Below are positions 16,361 through 29,804 of a stretch of 64,000 bases of DNA, in pieces. The DNA is from Deinococcus aerophilus (GTDB lineage Bacteria; Deinococcota; Deinococci; Deinococcales; Deinococcaceae): contig NZ_BMOM01000008.1 in NCBI RefSeq assembly GCF_014647075.1, positions 1 to 64,000 on the forward strand. The letters run 5' to 3'. Numbering within the stretch: the first letter of the stretch is position 1; the number at the start of each line of letters is the position of its first letter. The notes below the pieces were generated by a model. The model searched no databases. It saw only the letters and a list, made by a program, of their open reading frames with translations, and was not told where the DNA came from. The position numbers and the translations under genes are program-made.

Positions 16361-16406
16361 CCTTACAAGCGAGTGGTCGTAGGTTCAAATCCTATACCGC
16401 CCACCA
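16361..16406 (+). pseudogene. tRNA-Val(TAC) 3' half; probable attachment site
   Basis: The sequence reads as the 3' half of a valine tRNA: anticodon loop CTTACAA with anticodon TAC (16364-16366), 3' anticodon stem GCGAG, variable loop TGGTC, T-arm GTAGG-TTCAAAT-CCTAT, acceptor strand ACCGCCC, discriminator A, and encoded CCA. The matching 5' parts (GGGCGGT acceptor, D-arm, CTCGC stem) are absent from the preceding 100 bases, so identity breaks exactly at the anticodon loop. That is a classic integrase crossover position. The native terminator remains downstream, so this is probably the attR end of an element lying to the left. Confidence 0.85.
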
Positions 16407-16414
16407 AGAGAAAT

Positions 16415-16436
16415 CCCCGCCAGGCGCGGGGTTTTT
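16415..16436 (+). terminator. tRNA terminator
   Basis: Stem CCCCGC / GCGGGG with loop CAGGC, then TTTTT, starting eight bases past the CCA of the tRNA-Val remnant. This is the usual position for a tRNA terminator and marks chromosomal DNA native to the locus. Confidence 0.85.
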
Positions 16437-16709
16437 CATTTGGGTGTGGTCGGGAAATCTGACTGGGGCTGTTTAAAAGGGGAAAGGTGGGACGGATGAT
16501 AGCGAGGAGAAGTCCAAGTCAGTCTCTCTACTCCCCAGAAGCCTTGCAAAAGGCCCCGGCAGCTTCACGCAGGCAAAACACCTAAACCGCTTGTGGGCCT
16601 AAATCTGATGGATATGTTGCCGACTGCCACAGCAAAAATATGGGCGTAACGGATAGGAAGATCTTGAAGGTGCGGCTTCCTCTGACCTTCCGGAGGATGG
16701 ATATGAGAC

Positions 16710-16997
16710 CTAACTTTCCCTGCTACTCTTAGTCTTTGTGCTGGGAATGAGGCGGGCCTTGACGTAGGCCGTGAAGATCAGGTGGCCCCGGCTCTGGATG
16801 TTCGAGTTCTCGATGACCACCGGCTGGGCGGTCTTGATGGTCACGGCGGGCCGGGCGGGGTCCAGGCTGCGCCAGTTGCCCCGGTACACGCTCCCGCGCG
16901 TGATGGTGATGGGGCCGCTGTACCGGAGGTCGGTCTGGGCCTGCGTGAGATTAAGGACCACGCTGCCGAAGACCGCCAGGAACGCCACAGGTCGCAT
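16710..16997 (-). pseudogene. Truncated secreted beta-helix-like protein
   Basis: 95 residues with a signal peptide (MRPVAFLAVFGSVVLNLTQAQ) and the start of a repeat-rich domain (YSGPITITRGSVYRGNW, then PAVTIKTAQPVVIENSNI). This looks like the first coil of a right-handed parallel beta-helix. Such proteins are normally several hundred residues long. Here the frame ends soon after in an unrelated Lys/Ser-rich tail (STKTKSSRES). It is probably the 5' remnant of a longer gene lost by a deletion near 16740, only about 330 bases from the tRNA-Val att site. Family assignment is tentative. Confidence 0.5.
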
Positions 16998-17056
16998 GAT
17001 CTAAGGTACACAACCGACCGCCCACATTTGTGGAACTGTGTGGGGTATGACCTGGG

Positions 17057-17497
17057 TCAGGAACCGGGCAGTGGTGTCAGGGCTCCGGGCATCTCGGGCG
17101 TGGTCGCAATCAGCCGCGAGTCCTGCAGGGCCGCGCTACGATGTACGGTGATGGCCTGGTAGTCCGGAGAGGTCACCATGCCGATAAATGCCCCGATGGA
17201 GGGGTAGCGGACGAGCAGCACCTCGTCCCACTCCTCACCCGCCGGAGCGATGAAGGCGCTTCTGGCCTGAGCCCGCCAGAGCGGGGTTCCTTCTGCGCGC
17301 CTGAGCATGGGAACGATCAGGCGGCTGTAGGTCGCGTAGGCGTCGCGCCCCGAGCCGCCCGCTTCCTCGTGACCCGGCGGATACGCGGCAGCCTCGCGGA
17401 ATTTCAGCAGGTTGAGCATCACGACGGGCACATTCTGGGGGACCTCGGTGGCCAGACGCTTGAGGTCGTGGCCGCTGGGATCGACGGTTCGGGTCAT
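17057..17497 (-). CDS. DUF1330 family protein
   Basis: 146 residues with the dimeric alpha+beta-barrel layout of DUF1330: PVVMLNLLKFRE near the start, YATYSRLIVPMLRRAEG in the middle, and YPSIGAFIGMVTSPDYQ followed by HRSAALQDSRLIAT near the end. Biochemical role is unknown for the family; some members resemble monooxygenase-like barrels. A GAGG ribosome site precedes ATG 17497. It is on the same strand as the Hsp20 gene, with about 90 bases between them, so the two may be co-transcribed. Confidence 0.85.
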   Translation of the reverse strand: MTRTVDPSGHDLKRLATEVPQNVPVVMLNLLKFREAAAYPPGHEEAGGSGRDAYATYSRLIVPMLRRAEGTPLWRAQARSAFIAPAGEEWDEVLLVRYPSIGAFIGMVTSPDYQAITVHRSAALQDSRLIATTPEMPGALTPLPGS

Positions 17498-17586
17498 GCC
17501 TCACCATGCCATACGGACCGGCGGGCCCGGAAGGGGTGGGCGACTGCACAGGAAACTTCACGCTGGCCGACAGGACGTGCTCAGCT

Positions 17587-17997
17587 TCAGCGCCCGGGGG
17601 ACTCCAACTCGGCGGCGTTCACATCAATGGTCGGGTGCCGCTTCTGAAAGCGCACGCTCAGCACGCCGTTGGCCAGGCGGGCTTCTCCGGTCTGGGGCAG
17701 CACCTCGCGCGGAAAGGTCAGCGCCCGCCGGAAGGAGCCGCCAGGACGCTCGGCGCTCAACAACTGGTCCGGCGCGGCGCGCTGCCCGGCGATCCGCAGC
17801 GTCTGGCCTTCCTCCTGCATCTCCAGGCTGTCCGGGTCGATGCCCGGCACGTCCAGGTACAGGGTGAGATGGGTGTCACCGTCCGCCCAGTCAGCGGGGG
17901 GCATCCACGGTCCACTGCGCTCCAGGGACTCGACCTCCTCGCGCAGGGTCATCAGGTGTTGCAATCGGGCCAGCACCGGCTCGTTCATGCCCACCAC
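17587..17997 (-). CDS. Hsp20/alpha-crystallin family small heat-shock protein
   Basis: 136 residues with an alpha-crystallin domain from about residue 40: LYLDVPGIDPDSLEMQ, TLRIAGQR, GGSFRRALTFPREV, and ARLANGVLSVRFQKR with the family A-x-x-x-NGVL signature. Small heat-shock proteins hold unfolding proteins in oligomeric assemblies. The N-terminal arm is short and the C-terminal extension lacks an obvious I-x-I motif, so oligomer size may differ from the norm. A second in-frame ATG three codons in (17988) is an alternative start. It is divergent from miaA. Confidence 0.88.
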   Translation of the reverse strand: MVGMNEPVLARLQHLMTLREEVESLERSGPWMPPADWADGDTHLTLYLDVPGIDPDSLEMQEEGQTLRIAGQRAAPDQLLSAERPGGSFRRALTFPREVLPQTGEARLANGVLSVRFQKRHPTIDVNAAELESPGR

Positions 17998-18021
17998 GCT
18001 ACCACCCCTAGAATCGGCGGT

Positions 18022-18066
18022 GTGATAAGGATTCTTCCTGACCGGCCAGCCGCGGAGTCGCGGTGA
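18022..18066 (+). CDS. 14-codon leaderless leader ORF coupled to miaA
   Basis: A TAGAAT -10 box (18009-18014) lies seven bases before GTG 18022, which opens a 14-codon frame (MIRILPDRPAAESR). Its stop overlaps the GTG start of miaA as GTGA. Short leaderless ORFs that end on the next start can drive downstream translation by coupling. No repeated codon typical of an attenuator peptide is present, so a structural or coupling role is more likely than amino-acid sensing. Too short to test by composition. Confidence 0.4.
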   Translation: MIRILPDRPAAESR

Positions 18067-18974
18067 CGACGGTCGCGATGCTCACCGCCCCGACCGCCGC
18101 CGGAAAATCGGCCCTCGCGCTGGAACTGGGCCGCGAGTTCGGTCTGGAGGTGGTCTCGGCAGACGCCTTCACGGTGTACCGGGGGCTGGACATCGGCACG
18201 GCCAAGCCAACCCCGCAAGACCGTGAGGCGGTGCTCCACCACCTGCTGGACGTGGCCGACGTGACCGAAGCCTACGACGTGGCCCGGTTCGTGCGTGAGG
18301 CTGAGGCGGCCATCCTGGACGTACTGGAGCGCGGACGGGTGCCGCTGGTGGTGGGCGGCACGACCTTTTACCTCGCGGCGCTGCTGCGCGGCCTGCCCCT
18401 TACCCCACCCGCCGATCCCGAGGTGCGCGCCGAGGTGGAGGCCGAATTAACAGCGCGCGGACTGGACGCCCTGCTCGCCGACATCGCCCGCACCGATCCG
18501 GCGGAGGCGGCCCGGATGGAGCGCAATCCGCGCCGGACCGTGCGCGCCACCGAGGTATACCGCCGCACCGGACGGTATCCCGGTTCCTTTGGGCACAGCC
18601 GGCCGCGCTTCCGGTATGCCGTGACCGCCTTCACGCGCCCCGGCCCCGAGCTGGAAGGCCGCATCACGGCGCGGGTGCGGGACATGTTCGCTGCGGGATG
18701 GCCCGAGGAGGCCGCGTGGCTTGCGGCGCGGGTGGACCCGCTGGCCCGTCCGCGCCCCACCGTCTGGCAGGCCCTGGGCTACCGCGAGGCGCTGGCGGTC
18801 CACCACGGCCAGCTGGCCCCCGAAGAGGCGACCGGGCAGGTCGCCGTGGCCTCCCGGCAATATGCCAAGCGGCAGCTCACCTCGGTCCGCAGTCAGCTGG
18901 GAGCCGCCCCGCTGACCGTGTCCGAGGCCCGGCAGCGGCTCACGGCCTTGCTCGGCGCACAGGGGGGGCCTTAG
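18063..18974 (+). CDS. miaA: tRNA dimethylallyltransferase MiaA
   Basis: 303 residues. The P-loop TAPTAAGKSALA is at residues 8-19. Then come SADAFTVYRGLDIGTAKP, the DSXQ-loop equivalent with D replacing part of the usual DSMQVYRGMDIGTAKP, followed by HHLLD and VGGTTFYLAALL. MiaA adds the isopentenyl group to A37 of tRNAs reading UNN codons. The usual second half with the substrate-specificity insertion is present and ends RQYAKRQLT, the conserved R-Q-x-x-x-R-Q region. The GTG start overlaps the stop of the 14-codon leader. Length is normal for the family. Confidence 0.95.
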   Translation: MTTVAMLTAPTAAGKSALALELGREFGLEVVSADAFTVYRGLDIGTAKPTPQDREAVLHHLLDVADVTEAYDVARFVREAEAAILDVLERGRVPLVVGGTTFYLAALLRGLPLTPPADPEVRAEVEAELTARGLDALLADIARTDPAEAARMERNPRRTVRATEVYRRTGRYPGSFGHSRPRFRYAVTAFTRPGPELEGRITARVRDMFAAGWPEEAAWLAARVDPLARPRPTVWQALGYREALAVHHGQLAPEEATGQVAVASRQYAKRQLTSVRSQLGAAPLTVSEARQRLTALLGAQGGP

Positions 18975-19118
18975 CCGAGCATTAAACATCTTGTGGGTCG
19001 CCGCACCTTTGAAGCGCGTTACAGTGGAACGGAGAAGACGTCAATCCAGCCCCATTGGGGGGCCTTTGTTCCTTCACTCTTTTCCATGGCTGCGCTGCAC
19101 GGTCCACAGGGGGTAAGC

Positions 19119-20360
<1,242 letters not shown>

Positions 20361-20377
20361 AACCAACCCCACAACAG

Positions 20378-20415
20378 GGCGGGTGGGCCACTTCCATGGA
20401 GGTGGCCCACCCGCC
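20378..20415. terminator. Bidirectional terminator between glgC and the mutase gene
   Basis: Convergent genes are separated by a 14-base-pair stem, GGCGGGTGGGCCAC (20378-20391) and GTGGCCCACCCGCC (20402-20415), with a ten-base loop. It is followed by TTGT on the plus strand. The T-tract is weak on both sides. Confidence 0.75.
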
Positions 20416-20427
20416 TTGTACCGGACC

Positions 20428-22074
<1,647 letters not shown>

Positions 22075-22201
22075 GCGGGTCACCTCGGGCGGGGGAGGGG
22101 GCGGAAACTAACGCTCGTTAGGTTGCTCAACAGGGTAGCAGACCGCGCCTGCGCCGTGCGGTGGAGGCATCCCTGGGGGCGGGGGGCTTACCCTCGGGCC
22201 A

Positions 22202-23131
22202 GTGACACGGATGCTTCTGCCGACCGCCGCCGACCTCGCCCGCTTTTCCCTGACCGCCCAGCATCCGCTGACACGGGCGTGGTGTTCCGAACCGGAGCGG
22301 CTGGCGAATCTGGAAGAGGAACACGCCTTAGACCTGCAGCTCGCCACCGACCGGGAACTGGCGGGCCAGCGGGCCGAGTTCATTAACGTCGGCCCGCCCG
22401 CCGAGGCGTATCTGAACCGCTGGGTGGCGGTCACCCCCGATCTGAACGCCATGCTGAGCATCCGCTTCGAGGGAATGGACGTGAGCAAGCCGTTCGTAGA
22501 TGTCAGCGTGGCCTCACGCCGGGTGTCGGTGGAGGACCTCGCCGCGCTGGCGGAGGCGGCCCGGCGTGGGTACGCCGCCTTCCGGCCGCCCCGTCTTCGG
22601 TTCTGGAGCGCCGGGACAACGCTCTCCGGACTGCGCCCGGACATGCGTGTCCTCGCCGCGCCGCTCTCCGAACTGAGTGGAGGAGCGGTGGGCCCGGCGC
22701 TGAGTCTGAGGCCCACCACCGATCTCTCGAACTACGTCGATGCCCGGGCCGCTTACGCCGCCGTGGACGCCGCCCACCCGGAGCATCCCGGTCAGGCCCG
22801 CCTGCTGTCCGAGGAAGATTTACAGGCCACCATCGACGCTGGAACCATGTTTGACGTGCTGTGGCACGGCGGGTGGAGCGGTTACGCAGGAACGCTGCCA
22901 GACACCCGGCTGGGGTTGCCCGCTCAGGTCGTTCAGGAACTGCTCTTCGCTCCGCACGCACGCGGCCACGGCCTCGGCCCCTCGCTGTCCACGTTGCTCG
23001 CCCGCCACCTGCCCGCCGACGGACGGGTGCTCAGTGGCACCATCCACGGTGAGAACCGGGGTGCGCTGACGGCGGCGCGGCGGGCCGGGCGGCAGGACGT
23101 GGGCGGATGGTGGTGGCTGGACCTGTGCTGA
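22202..23131 (+). CDS. GNAT-family N-acetyltransferase
   Basis: 309 residues. The N-terminal 190 are not recognised. The C-terminal third has a GNAT core: GYAGTLPDTRLGLPAQVVQELLFAPHARGHGLGPSLSTLLA, where APHARGHGLG is the acetyl-CoA-binding RxxGxG/A loop, followed by GTIHGENRGALTAARRAGR. GNAT enzymes move acetyl groups to amines of small molecules or proteins; the substrate cannot be told. Starts are GTG 22202 or ATG 22211. The gene is divergent from the mutase gene and convergent with the TolB-like gene ten bases away. Confidence 0.8.
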   Translation: MTRMLLPTAADLARFSLTAQHPLTRAWCSEPERLANLEEEHALDLQLATDRELAGQRAEFINVGPPAEAYLNRWVAVTPDLNAMLSIRFEGMDVSKPFVDVSVASRRVSVEDLAALAEAARRGYAAFRPPRLRFWSAGTTLSGLRPDMRVLAAPLSELSGGAVGPALSLRPTTDLSNYVDARAAYAAVDAAHPEHPGQARLLSEEDLQATIDAGTMFDVLWHGGWSGYAGTLPDTRLGLPAQVVQELLFAPHARGHGLGPSLSTLLARHLPADGRVLSGTIHGENRGALTAARRAGRQDVGGWWWLDLC

Positions 23132-23141
23132 CCCCGCTTCC

Positions 23142-24104
23142 CTACGGCAGCGTCAGCACCCGGACGTTGCCGTCACGGGCACTCAGGAAGTTCAGTTTCC
23201 TGCCGTCCGGGCTGACTCCCCAGTCGCCCTGACGGACCTGATCGCCCAGGTCGCCCAGGGTGTTCCAGCCGCTCAGGCTCACGGTGTACTGGCGCAGCAC
23301 GTGGGGGCCGCCGTCCAGGTTCAGCGGAATCAGCAGAAAGCGGTCGGCGTCGCGCCAGCGGTAGGCCCCAAAGTCATTGATCTCGGTGGGTGACCCGCCC
23401 GCGGTGCCCTGCAGCCACAGGCCGTTGCGGGCGGCGCTGTCAAACGAGACGGTGTACAGCACCCGCTGGCCGTCCGGGCTGAGGCTGATGCTCCGGAATC
23501 CCAGCGCCGTGCGCAGGGTGGTTCTGGCCCCGCTGCGGATGTTGAGGGTGAACAGCTCGCGGTCCCGGTCACCGGGCTGCCGCTTGCCCGACAGCAGCAG
23601 GGTGTCGTCGTTTACCCAGCCGCTCACGCCGCCGCCGTAGAGGGTCGCAACCGCGCGCGGAGCGCCAAACACGTCGGCCACGAAGACCCGCGTGGCCCGG
23701 CGGTCGTAGTTGCCGGTGGTGTCGCTGCGGGTATACGCCAGCCGGGTCTCGGCGCCGTTCCAGGTCACGTCCGCGCCGTAGGTGGGCAGGGTGAACCGCC
23801 TGCCGTCGGCCAGCCGCTCCAGTACCGTCGTCTCGCCCGCACCGGGACGCACCGCCCAGCGCAGCCCCGGCGAGAAGAAGGCCACGCTGGAAAAGCGGCG
23901 CGTCACCTCGCCGCCCGTGGCCGCCACCGTGTAAAAGCCGGTGCTGGCGCGCGCAGGCGGGCCGTCCAGAAACAGCAGGGCCCGCGAGTCCGGGGTCCAG
24001 GTCGCGCCCGGACAGCAGGTGCCCGACAGCACAGCTCGCGAGGGCAGGGTGGCGGCCACGGCGCACGTTCCCAGCAACAGTGCCAGCGAGAACAGCCGCC
24101 TCAC
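23142..24104 (-). CDS. Exported TolB-like beta-propeller protein
   Basis: 320 residues with a signal peptide (MRRLFSLALLLGTCAVAA). The mature protein has repeated propeller blades with the TolB/WD40-like signature SPDG: GATWTPDSRALLFL, ADVTWNGAETRLAYT, ISLSPDGQRVLYT and WGVSPDGRKLNFLS. Such proteins are periplasmic scaffolds, but no partner is evident. The GTG start overlaps the stop of the upstream M23 peptidase gene as GTGA, so the two are translated as a pair. This suggests an envelope-related job, which is inference. Confidence 0.8.
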   Translation of the reverse strand: MRRLFSLALLLGTCAVAATLPSRAVLSGTCCPGATWTPDSRALLFLDGPPARASTGFYTVAATGGEVTRRFSSVAFFSPGLRWAVRPGAGETTVLERLADGRRFTLPTYGADVTWNGAETRLAYTRSDTTGNYDRRATRVFVADVFGAPRAVATLYGGGVSGWVNDDTLLLSGKRQPGDRDRELFTLNIRSGARTTLRTALGFRSISLSPDGQRVLYTVSFDSAARNGLWLQGTAGGSPTEINDFGAYRWRDADRFLLIPLNLDGGPHVLRQYTVSLSGWNTLGDLGDQVRQGDWGVSPDGRKLNFLSARDGNVRVLTLP

Positions 24105-24847
24105 CTCGCTCCTCCTGCCGCCGGAGGCCAGGGACGCTGAAAGTCATTCAGCAGCGCCGCGCCGCGCCGGGCCTCCGGCTGGGCATCCGGCGTCTGCCAC
24201 CTGCGCGGGGCGCTGAGGTCATACTCGTATCCACGCGAGAAACTGCCCGACAGCGCCAGCGAATCCCAGTCGGCAGCGATGTAGGGCAGCGGATTGAAAA
24301 AGCGCTGGTGGGCCCGGTCGCGCAACTCCAGATGCAGGTGCGGAGCGCTGATACAGGTGCCCTGAGAGTCGCCGCTGAGGCCAATGACCTGTCCCCGCGT
24401 GACCCGGGTGCCGGGCCGCAGCTCCGAACGCCGCAGCAGGTGCCCGTACAGGCTGCTGAGGTTGCCCGCATGGTCAATGACCACGTTGTGTGGCGGACTG
24501 CCGTGTGGGCCGTCCACCTCGGCCACCACACCGTCCCCGATGGCCCGCACCGGGGTGCCGCACGGCGCACTGAAGTCCAGCCCCGCATGGATGCCCTGCA
24601 GGTTGCCGTAGGTGCTGCGCCGCTGGCGGTAGGCCCCGGTGGTGTTGCCGTACCCCTGGCCGAGCAGCCAGGTGTCGGGACCGGGCGCACCAGCAAAGGG
24701 CAGTCCGAACTGACGGTCGGGCCTAGCAATGGCGCTGTCGGGCAGGGCTGGAGCGGAGTGGGCGGCGGCCAGCGAGGTCAGCGCCAGCATGGACGGCAGT
24801 GCCCAGCCCCACCACCGGGAACGGGGAACGCGGGAAGAGTGGACCAT
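24101..24847 (-). CDS. Exported M23-family (LytM) peptidase
   Basis: 248 residues. The N-terminus has a basic stretch and WWGWALPSMLALTSLAAAHSA, a signal peptide. The zinc-peptidase core shows GIHAGLDFSAPCGTPV (first His and Asp ligands), SLYGHLLRR, and HLHLELRD (final HxH). All ligand residues of an active LytM endopeptidase are present. M23 enzymes cut peptidoglycan cross-bridges or act as activators of other hydrolases. No LysM or coiled-coil domain is present, unlike the second M23 gene at 54071. It is followed by a coupled TolB-like gene and divergent from typA. Confidence 0.88.
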   Translation of the reverse strand: MVHSSRVPRSRWWGWALPSMLALTSLAAAHSAPALPDSAIARPDRQFGLPFAGAPGPDTWLLGQGYGNTTGAYRQRRSTYGNLQGIHAGLDFSAPCGTPVRAIGDGVVAEVDGPHGSPPHNVVIDHAGNLSSLYGHLLRRSELRPGTRVTRGQVIGLSGDSQGTCISAPHLHLELRDRAHQRFFNPLPYIAADWDSLALSGSFSRGYEYDLSAPRRWQTPDAQPEARRGAALLNDFQRPWPPAAGGAR

Positions 24848-24998
24848 GTCCGATGCTGACGCAGATTCGCGGGGCGGTGCGTGCCGGCGGCTACGGTTTC
24901 CGTCCGGGTCTGTCCGGCACGGGCGACGTTTTGCTCTTCCACGGCAGGTCCTGCGGCCTGCGTGACCTGCCCCTGACCTGTTCGCCCCTCAACTCTGC

Positions 24999-25048
24999 TA
25001 GAATCTCCGTTTGGGTGTCCCGCCCACCTCTCGTGTGGCGGGCTTTTT
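24999..25048 (+). promoter_or_regulatory. typA leader: -10 box followed by terminator-like hairpin
   Basis: A TAGAAT -10 box (24999-25004) is followed about 15 bases later by a hairpin CCCGCC (25019-25024) / GGCGGG (25037-25042). The stem extends through CAC/GTG with one bulged C, and then comes CTTTTT. The hairpin lies 85 bases before the typA start, and no plus-strand gene ends upstream, so it would act on the typA leader itself. This suggests premature termination or a very short RNA. No clear -35 box is seen. Confidence 0.5.
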
Positions 25049-25132
25049 GATGCACCACGTTGAAGATGACTGCTCATCCCCGCTTTTTCCGGAAATCCCG
25101 GCGGGCGTGGCCGGGCAGGGGAGAGAAGAGAC

Positions 25133-26914
<1,782 letters not shown>

Positions 26915-26923
26915 GCTTCTCAG

Positions 26924-26973
26924 GCACAAAACTCCCCGGCTGGGTCCACTGGATCAGCCGGGGAGTTTTGTGC
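26924..26973 (+). terminator. Terminator after typA
   Basis: A 19-base-pair perfect stem with arms GCACAAAACTCCCCGGCTG and its complement (26955-26973), loop of 12, ten bases past the typA stop. The descending arm contains GTTTTG rather than a free T-run, so the stem includes the U-rich part. Confidence 0.85.
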
Positions 26974-27121
26974 TGGTACGCAGTGGTACTGCGGGTGCGC
27001 CGGATGGCTGATTCCCCCTTTGGGAACCGGAGCGTTACGCTACAGGCATGGTCGAGCTTTATCTGCCGTGTGCTGCCCGCCGCCGTGTCAAGGATCCGCC
27101 TCTGGCCCGGGGGCGGCGCTG

Positions 27122-28073
27122 ATGGTGATGGACTGGGTGGTGCATCCGCTGGCCGGTATGGGGCTGGCCTTCTTCGTCTCGGTGCTGTTCACGCGGCGCG
27201 GCCGCCAGTGGCAGGCGGTGGCGGTGGTGTCGGGCGCGCTGCTGCTGCTTGCCGTTCTGGGAGCCGGCTGGGTTGTTCATCCGGCGGCGGGCATGCTGCT
27301 GGGCTACTTTGGTGCCACGGCCTTCGGTCACTGGCAGCGGCGCTGGCGTGCGCTGCTCACCGCGCTGCTCGCCTCGTTCGTCTTCATGGCCGGGGGCGCG
27401 TCCTGGATGATCTTCCCGTTGGTGGTCATGGGTTTTCTGTGGCTGATGACGGCGTCCTTCTCGTTCATGCGCCCCGTCGCCCCCGACGCAGCCCCGGCAG
27501 GCCCACCGGAGGCTCCCGCCGCCCTGCCGCAACAGGCCGGGGGCTTTCCGTTTGGGGGTTGGGGCCGTCAGCGGGACATGGACCCGGTCGCTGTTTCCCG
27601 CGAGCCGGTTTCCCCCGCCAGGCCTGCGGCGACGCCCGCTGGCACCGATCCCTACATCACATGGCTGCGCGATGACCGGCTGCCGGGTGAGGCCCGCGCG
27701 CAGCTGGTGGCGCTGAACCTGCGGACCCGCGAAGCCCTGGGCCAACTGCGCGAGCTGGGACAGGAGGGAGGCGGGGTATCTGGCCCGCGCCATCCGCGAC
27801 GAGTATGTGCCGACGGCGGTGGGTGCGTACCTCCGGCTGCCGCGCACCCGCGCCGACACGGTGCCCCTGGCCGACACGGTGCCCCTGGAGGGCGGCAAGA
27901 CGGGCCGCGACCTGTTGCTCGAACAGCTGGAGCTGCTGCTGAACGCGGTGCAGGACATTCTGGACTCCGCTTTTCAGACCGGGGGCCGGGAACTGCTGAC
28001 CCACCAGCGTTTTCTGGAGGACCGCTTTCAACAGGTGTCCGCCCGCAAAAAGCCCGGCGATCTCGATCTCTGA
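27122..28073 (+). pseudogene. Frameshifted membrane protein, about 316 codons when repaired
   Basis: From ATG 27122 the frame encodes three or four hydrophobic helices (WVVHPLAGMGLAFFVSVLF, VVSGALLLLAVLGAGWVVH, ALLASFVFMAGGASWM, FPLVVMGFLWLMTASF), a Pro/Ala-rich linker and a soluble helix ending RELGQEGG near 27770. The reading then shifts. The continuation AGYLARAIRDEYVPTAVGAYL through LLEQLELLLNAVQDILDSAF to LDL at 28073 is in another frame. The G-rich run at about 27762-27777 is the likely indel site. The tail loosely resembles XpaC-type proteins. It also carries a perfect 18-base tandem duplication (27853-27888, ADTVPL twice). It may be a real lesion or a sequence error. Confidence 0.6.
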
Positions 28074-28127
28074 GGACCCCGCCCGCATTCCCGTCCGCAC
28101 AGCGCCCGCTTCTGCTCTACTGACCGC

Positions 28128-28622
28128 ATGTCCGCTCAAGTTCGCCCCGCCCTCCGCTCCGACATTCCCGCCATCTGGAATATATACAACACGGCAGTCC
28201 TGAACACCACCGCCTCCTACGACCTGGAGCCCGTTTCCCTGGACTCCCGCCTGACTTGGTTCGACCACAAGCAGCAGGCGGGCTGGCCGGTTCTGGTCGC
28301 CGAATTGCAGGGTGAGGTCTTCGGCTGGGCTCCTTCCGGGAGAAGGCGGGCTACGCGGGGACGGTAGAGCACAGCGTCTATGTGCGCGAAGACCGTCAGG
28401 GGCAGGGCCTGCTGCTCATGACGGCCCTGATTGACGAGGCGCGGCGTCGGGGCCTTCACACCATGGTGGGCGGCGTGGACGCCGAGAACGCGGGTAGCCT
28501 GACCTTCCACGAACGGTTGGGCTTCGTTCAGGTCGCCCGGTTCCGGGAGGTGGGGCGCAAGTTCGGGCGCTGGCTGGATCTGGTGTTCGTGCAGCTGCAG
28601 CTGTCTGAGGACGAGGACGAAC

Positions 28623-28648
<26 letters not shown>
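28128..28648 (+). pseudogene. Frameshifted GNAT (phosphinothricin-acetyltransferase-like)
   Basis: The first frame (28128-28367) starts like a GNAT of the PAT group: VRPALRSDIPAIWNIYNTAV and then WFDHKQQAGWPVLVAELQGEVFGWA. It runs into a wrong frame and stops. The rest continues in another frame with REKAGYAGTVEHSVYVREDRQGQGLLLMTALIDEA, the acetyl-CoA loop QGQG, and FHERLGFVQVARFREVGRKFG. The family has ASFGPFR-like sequence at the junction near 28335. About ten bases, or one base plus local change, seem to be missing there. Without repair the product would lack the acetyl-CoA site. The end overlaps the convergent nrnA gene by 26 bases. Confidence 0.75.
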
Positions 28649-29651
<1,003 letters not shown>

Positions 29652-29804
29652 CCTTCAACTATAGGGCCTGCCCGCTCATCTTCAGCATGAAGGAACAAAT
29701 CCTCGGGTTCCCCGTGCCGGTTTCCGGACGCGGCGCGTGGGGCGTGACCGATGCATCTGAACAGCGCCTCCACGGCGGCGGGCAGGATGCGCCACAATCG
29801 CGCC

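Noticed and set aside
16318..16406. A complete but odd tRNA gene from the TATAAT box to CCA
   Set aside because: The 5' acceptor, D-arm and 5' anticodon stem cannot be formed with the upstream bases. Only the 3' half fits, so it is called a remnant.
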